DNA of 64,000 nt from JAGAJR01 sp048463395. Its GTDB lineage: Bacteria; Pseudomonadota; Alphaproteobacteria; RF32; CAG-239. The DNA lies in assembly GCA_048463395.1 (NCBI GenBank), contig DBFWPL010000010.1, positions 4,404 to 68,403 of the forward strand, read 5' to 3'. Each line of letters opens with the position of its first letter. The stretch's first letter is position 1. The notes under the pieces are model-generated. The model was given only the letters and a program-made list of their open reading frames with translations. It ran no database searches and was not told the origin of the DNA. Positions 58,382 through 64,000 of this stretch are shown one piece after another. The position numbers and the translations under genes were made by a program.

Positions 58382-58409
58382 TTGACAATAAAAAATTTTT
58401 TGTTATTTT
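58382..58409 (+). promoter_or_regulatory. Candidate promoter for the replication/recombination module
   Basis: TTGACA (58382-58387) and TATTTT (58404-58409), spacing 16, in an AT-rich stretch. An inverted pair CTACAGC (58475-58481) / GCTGTAG (58523-58529) lies downstream. Confidence 0.4.
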
Positions 58410-58570
58410 TGCGACAAATCCCATCGGGTCAAGCATATTCAGGTCTTGCTGCTTGTTAAAACATCATGAAGAACCTACAGCATTACAGCTTAGGATTCTC
58501 GTGATTTTTTTTAATTTCCACGGCTGTAGTGCCATCCGTTAAAATGCAATATTTTAAGAAAGGAAATTAA

Positions 58571-59335
58571 ATGAAAAAACAAAATCAAATATTAAGCCTT
58601 TAACAAGCTCTTGAATTTTATACAAATGGAACATTACCATTACCCTATCATCTAGACAAAGAACGTACGCCGTTCTTTGACGATGAAGAAATAAACGCAG
58701 CAAAAGCTGCCATTCGATCTTACGTTGAAAAAGGATTATTAAAGCTTTACGGAATTTCCGGTCAAATTGAAATAAATGACGTTCCATCAATGGACGACAA
58801 TTTTTTAAAAGTCACGCCCCAAAATAGCGAAGAAATTTTATACCCATTCAACGAATGGATTGACGTTGAAACGTCAAATTATTATTTTTCTCACCGCTAC
58901 CCGGTTAGTAATATCTCTCGCCCAAGAGAGATATTACCGGCCGATTTATCGGCTTATGAAATTGACTGGCAACACAGCCTTGTGTTAAAAGGTCCCCTCT
59001 GTACAAATGCTGCTGATGGGCACCCATCTTTCACAACAGAAGGCTTTGTCTTTGTCGTCATCGATTTTGAAGAACTGGAACTGCTAAAAATGGCAGAAGA
59101 TATGGATATAACAGAAGCTGAGGATGCTCTATCGGATAAAATCGAGGAAAAAAACGGCAAAAGCGACATCAAAAAAGCTTACCGTGTTTTTGCCATTAAA
59201 CTTCGGGAAGCCGGCTATAACTTAAATCAGGCAACAATTGAAATTCGAGGGGTATTCAATGCCTTTAATTCTTCATATCCCACCGAACGAACGATTCGGG
59301 AACACATTCGGGATATAATTCCCACAAAAGACTAA
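58571..59335 (+). pseudogene. Element protein of unknown function with an early stop codon
   Basis: The ATG at 58571 has a good ribosome site (AGAAAGGAA). The frame stops with TAA at 58601-58603 and then stays open for 243 codons. The stretch after the stop (ALEFYTNGTLPLPYHLDK) has coding character, so one base change, probably in a Gln or Glu codon, broke the gene. 255 codons in total. A protein could still start at the ATG at 58790 (181 residues). C-terminal EIRGVFNAFNSSYPTERTIREHI. Family unknown; likely part of the mobile module. Confidence 0.7.
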
Positions 59336-59348
59336 GCGATTCGCACCC

Positions 59349-59376
59349 AAAGGCCTCATGTTTGAGGCCTTTTTTT
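59349..59376 (+). terminator. Terminator after the interrupted gene
   Basis: Stem AAAGGCCTCA/TGAGGCCTTT with a seven-T tail. Confidence 0.85.
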
Positions 59377-59497
59377 GGGTCATTTCAAAAATGTTCCACG
59401 ATTTGGCATTTTTCTTCCAAAATGATAGCAATCTTTTCCCTTTCCTTCAAATGACAAAGCACACGTCACGGGTTATTCTTACGCCATAACAAAAAGT

Positions 59498-59520
59498 TAG
59501 CTGTAGGCACCTACGGCCAA
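59498..59520. other. Small perfect hairpin before the replication module
   Basis: GTAGGC/ACCTAC-type stem (TGTAGGCACCTACGG), near the II/X-type replication gene. It could be part of a nick site or only a regulatory hairpin. Confidence 0.3.
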
Positions 59521-59533
59521 AAGGAAAGATGAA

Positions 59534-59731
59534 GTGACGCAAAACCTAGAAATATATTACGCAGAAATTCGTAAAATTTGCCCAGGGCTATCTGAAAAAG
59601 AAGCCATCGAGGCAGGTGATGCTTTGCTTCAAATTGCCAAGCTGTTGTCAGATGCGGTTCAAGAAAACACCGAGCTGAAAGAATTGATAAACATACCAAA
59701 GGATGAAGGTGAGAAAGATGAACAAGAATAA
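59534..59731 (+). CDS. Small acidic protein preceding the replication gene
   Basis: 65 residues, GTG start with GGAAAG. Helical and acidic (AGDALLQIAKLLSDAVQENTELKELI). Overlaps the next gene by 14 bases. Family unknown; likely accessory to the replication gene. Confidence 0.65.
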   Translation: MTQNLEIYYAEIRKICPGLSEKEAIEAGDALLQIAKLLSDAVQENTELKELINIPKDEGEKDEQE

Positions 59732-60839
59732 TGTCGCAGACACTTTTGTACTGCTTATTCCATACGAGCAAGATGATATACTGAGACCTGAGCGATTTTC
59801 ACCCAGTCTTGATATTTTGCACAATATGGGAACGGCTCAGTCAGTAACCTGCTTCAACTTTGCTACAAAAATCGAACAGCAAGCCCACTATTACCCCCGA
59901 TTATCTGTAACCTGCCATAGACGATTAGGCGGATACAGCCAAAAGCTAAAAATTGAATTTTCAGCCATGAAATTAATCAATCAGCTGCCGAATAATTTGG
60001 AAGAAGTTTGCGATGAAGATTTTGAAGAAATCATTGCCGTTTTGCAAAAACGATTGTTTGAATTAGGCGTATCTGTACCACCTGAAAAAATAAAAAAAGC
60101 ACAAGTGGTGCGTGTCGACTACGGCAAGAACTGCAAGGTTCAAATTAATCCGGCTTTGCTGCTGCAAGAAATATCGAAAGCGGACATCAGCAAACGTTTG
60201 GATTGTAGTAAAGCTGTCTACCAAAACGACGGTCACGCTTTACACTTCTTGTCAACACACCGAAACATTGTTCTTTACGATAAGTTGGCAGATATCAAAA
60301 AAGCCAACTACAGCCCTCGTCGGGCTATCGGTGAAAATGCCCAACTGCTGGATTGGGCATCTTTGGATGGCGAGCAATACTTGCGTTTTGAAGTGCAACT
60401 TGGCAATTCAGACGTCATCCGACAAGCGTTAAACAAGGCCGGAATCAATGTCCCTGAGCTAACTTTTGAAAATCTGTTTCGGAGTGAAATCAGCCGCAAG
60501 GTTAATCTCTTTTACTGGAATACGCTCATGGAGGCCTGTAAGGCACGGTGGCTATGCCAAGAAGTCAAAGCAGATTTATTCAAAAGACTTCTCAATCAAG
60601 GCTACAAAGTCTTGAAAGCCCTGCAAATTGTCGGATTAGTCAGCATACTCGATGATATGGGAATGCGAGAATTCAGGTTTCACGCTGGCAAGGTTTTATC
60701 ACCGGCAATCTACGACTTACTGAGAAGCATCAAAAAGATTGAACCGCAAGAAGACTGGCTGACTAAACATTACAGCCAAATACAAAAAATCATCGACAAT
60801 AACAAAATAATCAATTTAAAAGAGGTAAAACATGATTAA
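59718..60839 (+). CDS. Phage/plasmid replication protein, II/X-like
   Basis: 373 residues from ATG 59718 (GGTGAG). Matches the pattern of gene II/X-type initiators: LKIEFSAMKLINQLPNN, VVRVDYGKNCKVQI, the basic central part and LRFEVQLG. Such proteins start rolling-circle replication of phages and plasmids; I cannot identify the nicking Tyr with certainty. The stop overlaps the following recombinase start. A chromosomal copy points to an integrated element. Confidence 0.65.
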   Translation: MNKNNVADTFVLLIPYEQDDILRPERFSPSLDILHNMGTAQSVTCFNFATKIEQQAHYYPRLSVTCHRRLGGYSQKLKIEFSAMKLINQLPNNLEEVCDEDFEEIIAVLQKRLFELGVSVPPEKIKKAQVVRVDYGKNCKVQINPALLLQEISKADISKRLDCSKAVYQNDGHALHFLSTHRNIVLYDKLADIKKANYSPRRAIGENAQLLDWASLDGEQYLRFEVQLGNSDVIRQALNKAGINVPELTFENLFRSEISRKVNLFYWNTLMEACKARWLCQEVKADLFKRLLNQGYKVLKALQIVGLVSILDDMGMREFRFHAGKVLSPAIYDLLRSIKKIEPQEDWLTKHYSQIQKIIDNNKIINLKEVKHD

Positions 60840-61662
60840 CGCAAACAAGGCAGATGCTGCCGTGTTATTACTAAGAACATCCTGCTCCAAGCAAGACATT
60901 GACAGTTCAATGAACCAACAGGAACCACCTTGCCGAAATTATATTCGCAAGCTTGGATTTGAGAAATATAACGTTTATTCTATCAAGGAAAGTTCGACAC
61001 GGGGAAATCGCCCCAAATTCCATAAAATGTTAAATGATATCTCGGCATCTTGTGGATGCACTGCCATCGTCTGTGCCTCTGTTGACCGCTTGTCAAGACG
61101 CTTCAACGAGGTTCAAGAATTAGACCTTTTGATTAGGCAAGGCAAAATACAGCTTCACTTTGTGTTAGATAAATTGGTTTTAACAAAGGATTCTAGTTCA
61201 ACAGAAATTAAAAAATTCCGTTTGCTTCTTGCCGACGCCGAAGAAACGGCCATGAAAATTTCAGAAACTACCAAGCTAAAAAACAAGTTTTGTTGCGAAC
61301 ATGGATGTTACCCGGGACATGCTCCTCTCGGCTACGAAAACAGACCGGATGAATATGGGCAGGCTTGGATTTATACGGACAAACAAAAAGCTCCGCTAGT
61401 TGCAGAAATATTTACGAAATTTGCAAATGGAAGCAGTATCAGACAACTTGTCGCTTGAAGCCGGGAGGTTGCATTAACTTCCGTTAACGGCAAACCTCTG
61501 GACACTAAAGCTATAAAGCGAATTTTGCAAAACCCTTTTTATGCCGGAAAATTCAGCCACAATGGTGAAATCTATGAGCACTATTATGAACAGTTGACGG
61601 AAAAAGACATTTGGCAAAAATGCCAAACCTCTCTGAAGCATTGCCAAAATAACGGGCAATAA
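60832..61662 (+). pseudogene. Serine recombinase interrupted by an in-frame TGA
   Basis: Start ATG overlaps the replication gene. Resolvase-type N-terminus: LLLRTSCSKQD with the catalytic Ser after Arg, ASVDRLSRR, ESSTRGNRPKF. A TGA at 61456-61458 cuts the frame after RQLVA; the same frame then continues as SREVALTSVNGKPLD, KRILQNPFYAGKF to a TAA at 61660. A single base change (TGG or another codon) is enough. It would lack the zinc and coiled-coil region of large recombinases even if read through. Confidence 0.85.
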
Positions 61663-61774
61663 GACTCACAAAACTTTCAAATCAAGGCTGGATAACAAAT
61701 CCGGCCTTCATTGACTTTAACAACCTGACAAACCATTAATATAAAAAACAGACAGAATTAAAAGGATAAAAGAT

Positions 61775-63358
61775 ATGCCAAGACAAACAAAGAAACTTCA
61801 AACTAAAGCAACAAAAGGTGTCATTTGGGCACGTGTATCATCAAGAGAGCAAGAAGACGGCTATTCTTTAGATGCACAAATAGAAAATTCTAAAAAATAC
61901 GCTGAACGCATCGGGATAGAAATTATTAAAACCTTTGAGGTAACAGAAAGCTCAACACACGGAGACCGGAAACAATTTCATGATATGATTAACTGGGTAA
62001 AACGCCAAAAACAATCTACCGCCATTATCTGCGACAAAATCGACAGGCTGCAACGACGGGTTTCAGAAGTTCCGATACTGGAAGAACTTCGTAAAGAAGG
62101 AAAAATCGAATTGCATTTTTCAAGAGAAAACAGAGTCATCAAAAAGGACACCAACGGATCTGACCTTGCCTGCTACAGAATGATTGTCGTAATGGCAGAA
62201 AACTATACAGATTGTATCGCTGACAATGTTAAACGCAGTTTTAATCAGATGAGAAAAGAGGGAAAATGGGCTCACAAAGCACCTGTCGGCTATAAAAACG
62301 TAAAAGACAGCAAAGGCAACAGCGATATTATTGTTGACTCCGACAGAGGGTTTCTTATAACGGCTTTGTTCAAAGAATACGCAAGCGGCATCTACACGCT
62401 GGAACAGATAACAAAAAAGGCTCGGGAAATCGGCTTCACAATGCCCAAATGTAAAAAATTATATAAACAAACAATAAGAAATATTCTGACGAATAGATTT
62501 TATGCCGGAGAAATGTACGGCAAAGGAGATTATTATGCCCACCAATACAAAACCTTAATTGACTGGAAAACATTTAATTGGTGCCAGGAAATTCTTGAAG
62601 GTCGCATAAATCATAAGGAACAAAAGCACGAACATCTGTTCAAAGGAATAATGAAATGCCAAAAATGCGGTGCAATGATATCGCCTTACATCAGCATTCA
62701 CCCTGCTAAAAAGAAAGGCGGAGAAAAAATCGCGTATAAATACCTTTTTTGCCCCAAATGCAAGGGGACACATGTAAACGAAGCAAAAGGTGTTGAAAAA
62801 ATAATACAGGCCTTAAACGTTCTTAAAACGCTGCCTGGAGGGGTGTTAGAAAAAATGGTTGCTTGCCTTGATGATTTGATTTACGAAGACCATAAAATTG
62901 AAATTGAACGAAAGAAAGCTCTGGAACGGAAACTTGCAAGTTTTAACGACAAAGAGGCCAGATGGCATGAGCTGTATGCGGAAGCTAGTATTACACGAGA
63001 TTTTCATAGCAAAAAACTAACAGAACTTTCTAAAGAGAAAAGAACAATTGAGGAAGAACTTTTAAATTATCAGCACATAGCAAAACAGGACTTTGTAACG
63101 CTGAAATACTTAGCCAGCTTATTTTTACACGCAGACCAGATTTGGAATTTTCCAAAAATTGAGCAAAAACAGAAGATTTTAAAATTGCTTTGTTCGGAAA
63201 TTTTATTAGACGAAAAAAACATAGTTATTTCAATAAGAAAGCCTATCTCAGCACTAGCTGAAATAGGCTCCTGTCAAATATGGCAGGGGCGGCAGGATTC
63301 GAACCCGCGACATTCGGTTTTGGAGACCGACGCTCTACCAGCTGAACTACACCCCTAA
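61775..63358 (+). CDS. Large serine recombinase, 3' end overlapping tRNA-Trp
   Basis: 527 residues. Catalytic domain (VIWARVSSREQEDGYSLDAQ, DKIDRLQRR), recombinase domain (GKWAHKAPVGYKN; RNILTNRFYAGEMYGKG), zinc ribbon (CQKCGAM, FCPKCKGTHV), coiled coil around 375-425. The last ~25 residues (after QIWQG) are encoded by the antisense of tRNA-Trp, and the stop lies just beyond its 5' end. A minus-strand terminator is also inside. Thus integration at the tRNA supplies this C-terminus. Probable integrase of the element. Confidence 0.93.
   Translation: MPRQTKKLQTKATKGVIWARVSSREQEDGYSLDAQIENSKKYAERIGIEIIKTFEVTESSTHGDRKQFHDMINWVKRQKQSTAIICDKIDRLQRRVSEVPILEELRKEGKIELHFSRENRVIKKDTNGSDLACYRMIVVMAENYTDCIADNVKRSFNQMRKEGKWAHKAPVGYKNVKDSKGNSDIIVDSDRGFLITALFKEYASGIYTLEQITKKAREIGFTMPKCKKLYKQTIRNILTNRFYAGEMYGKGDYYAHQYKTLIDWKTFNWCQEILEGRINHKEQKHEHLFKGIMKCQKCGAMISPYISIHPAKKKGGEKIAYKYLFCPKCKGTHVNEAKGVEKIIQALNVLKTLPGGVLEKMVACLDDLIYEDHKIEIERKKALERKLASFNDKEARWHELYAEASITRDFHSKKLTELSKEKRTIEEELLNYQHIAKQDFVTLKYLASLFLHADQIWNFPKIEQKQKILKLLCSEILLDEKNIVISIRKPISALAEIGSCQIWQGRQDSNPRHSVLETDALPAELHP
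63240..63269 (-). terminator. Terminator of tRNA-Trp (minus strand)
   Basis: Stem AGCCTATTTCAGC/GCTGAGATAGGCT on the minus strand, fully paired with one G-U, followed by TTCTTATT. It is inside the recombinase ORF. Confidence 0.8.
63281..63356 (-). tRNA. trnW: tRNA-Trp (anticodon CCA)
   Basis: Minus strand: acceptor AGGGGTG pairs with CGCCCCT (one G-U), anticodon loop TCCAAAA gives CCA, T-arm GGGTTCGAATCC, encoded 3' CCA at 63281-63283. Order tuf-tRNA-Trp-secE is conserved in proteobacteria; here 16 kb of other DNA lies between this tRNA and secE. Confidence 0.97.
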
Positions 63359-63665
63359 TAGAGCAACCGACATAATTTCGATTTGCGTCTTTCTTGATAC
63401 ACATTAATCACTAATAAATCAAGAACTTTTTTATTTATCAAACGCAAAAATAAAAACAACTTCTCATAGCCCTTATTCTTGCATAATTTTTCATACAATT
63501 TATCCTGTATCAACGCACACCATTTCATCTGTTCCGCAACCAGAACCAAGCTAACCAACTATAAGAATTTATTATCAATATATCTGTATATTATCATCAC
63601 CTTTCAAAACCCCAAAGCCACTATTCTTTTATCATCCTCAATAAAGTTATCTTTCCTCACAAAAA
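63357..63665. other. Region between tRNA-Trp and the tuf terminator
   Basis: 309 bases, AT-rich. A 67-residue minus ORF (63355-63558) overlaps the tRNA 5' end; it has no ribosome site or recognisable domain. The tRNA promoter should lie here. Nothing else is supported. Confidence 0.4.
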
Positions 63666-63667
63666 AG

Positions 63668-63695
63668 AACTCCCCTTTCTAATGAAAGAGGAGTT
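63668..63695 (-). terminator. Terminator after tuf
   Basis: On the minus strand AACTCCTCTTTC/GAAAGGGGAGTT with an ATTA loop, followed by CTTTTTT. It ends the tuf transcript. Confidence 0.85.
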
Positions 63696-63718
63696 TCCAC
63701 ACATAACCATTAGACCAC

Positions 63719-63822
63719 GGAGCTCTGTTTAGATAGAGTGAAAAAAGAAGAGAGAAAATTTTAGCACACAATTTCGTACATAAATTTTCTCTCTTCGTAC
63801 TTTTGGCTCTAAATGAGCTGCT
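63719..63822. repeat. Long imperfect hairpin downstream of tuf
   Basis: Core stem GAGAGAAAATTT (63750-63761) / AAATTTTCTCTC (63782-63793) around a loop with CGTAC, with an outer stem GAGCTC-TTTAGA/TCTAAAT-GAGCT. It lies between the tuf stop and its terminator. Same architecture as the hairpins at 33.2 and 43.9 kb. Confidence 0.7.
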
Positions 63823-63838
63823 ATACGTATTCTAAATC

Positions 63839-64000
63839 TTACTTCAAGATTTTAGAAACGACACCGGCTCCAACCGTTCTACCACCTTCACGGATAGCAA
63901 AACGCAAACCTTCGTTCATTGCAATCGGGTGGATCAATTTGGCTGTCATACGAATATTATCGCCTGGCATTACCATCTCTGTTCCTTCCGGCAATTCAAT
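63839..64000 (-). CDS. tuf: Elongation factor Tu, C-terminal end (partial)
   Basis: Last 53 residues of EF-Tu, running off the right edge: LPEGTEMVMPGDNIRM, IHPIAMNEGLRFAIREGGRTVGAGVVSKIL in family form (cited in part). Stop TAA at 63839-63841. Confidence 0.97.
   Translation of the reverse strand: MELPEGTEMVMPGDNIRMTAKLIHPIAMNEGLRFAIREGGRTVGAGVVSKILK

Noticed and set aside
61456..61458. UGA recoded as Trp
   Set aside because: Only one in-frame TGA is seen, another gene is broken by TAA, many core genes end in TGA or use TGG, and the tRNA-Trp anticodon is CCA.
63355..63558. 67-codon minus ORF next to tRNA-Trp
   Set aside because: Overlaps the tRNA 5' end, lacks a ribosome site and lies where the tRNA promoter should be.
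63700..63722. tRNA D-arm-like sequence (GTGGTCTAATGGTTA on the minus strand)
   Set aside because: No matching anticodon or T-arm follows; it merges into the tuf terminator and hairpin.

Overview
The window is chromosomal DNA of a low-to-moderate GC alphaproteobacterium, probably host-associated. The evidence is gene order and gene content: kdsD-lptC-lptA-lptB-rpoN-hpf-ptsN, a DUF1150 protein, lnt-XRE regulator-metK-trmB, a DUF2066 protein next to an AI-2E permease, FtsZ with a long C-terminal tail, and tuf-tRNA-Trp-secE-nusG-rplKAJL-rpoBC. A pta-ackA pair points to acetate production. I cannot name a species from sequence alone.

Layout. 1-5.1 kb: end of kdsD, LPS-export genes, sigma-54, ribosome hibernation factor and PTS-Ntr IIA. 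5.1-11.2 kb: DUF1150 protein, an orphan sensor kinase, IF-1, then a minus-strand run (DedA-like protein, folD, DUF167, YggT, a coiled-coil unknown, TerB-like). 11.3-19.2 kb: miaB-phoH-ybeY-corC-lnt, XRE regulator, metK-trmB. 19.2-24.8 kb: secreted unknown, ackA/pta, ndk, DUF2066, permease. 24.8-33.1 kb: a reduced division and cell-wall cluster (mraY, ftsW, murG, murB, ftsQ, ftsA, ftsZ) without murC, murD or ddl in their usual places. 33.1-34.6 kb: two tandem long hairpins, an OmpA-type lipoprotein and two tiny membrane ORFs. 34.6-47.5 kb: rpoC, rpoB, L7/L12, L10, L1, L11, an mscL inserted between rplK and nusG, nusG and secE, all on the minus strand.

The stretch from about 47.8 to 63.3 kb is accessory DNA between secE and tRNA-Trp, which are normally close neighbours. 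It holds a cupin/HxlR pair, a broken lipoprotein and a broken DUF805 gene, an ATPase-TOPRIM (OLD-like) gene followed by a D12 adenine methyltransferase, a short tyrosine recombinase, a lipoprotein hydrolase with a small Cys-rich partner, an 826-residue autotransporter behind a hairpin-rich leader, and a replication/recombination module (II/X-type replication protein, a broken and an intact large serine recombinase). The intact recombinase gene runs antisense into the 3' end of tRNA-Trp, the likely integration site. Two diverged 180-190 bp repeats inside the region each carry a CTGCCA tail followed by a minus-strand terminator, which looks like the downstream flank of a tRNA and suggests successive insertions at the same place.

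Most interesting signals: the ATPase-TOPRIM plus methyltransferase cassette with a palindromic promoter; a family of long imperfect hairpins in intergenic gaps (33.2, 33.3, 43.9 and 63.75 kb); the tRNA-flank repeats; and a cluster of single-base lesions in the accessory genes. All functional statements come from reading motifs and gene context; no database search was run.
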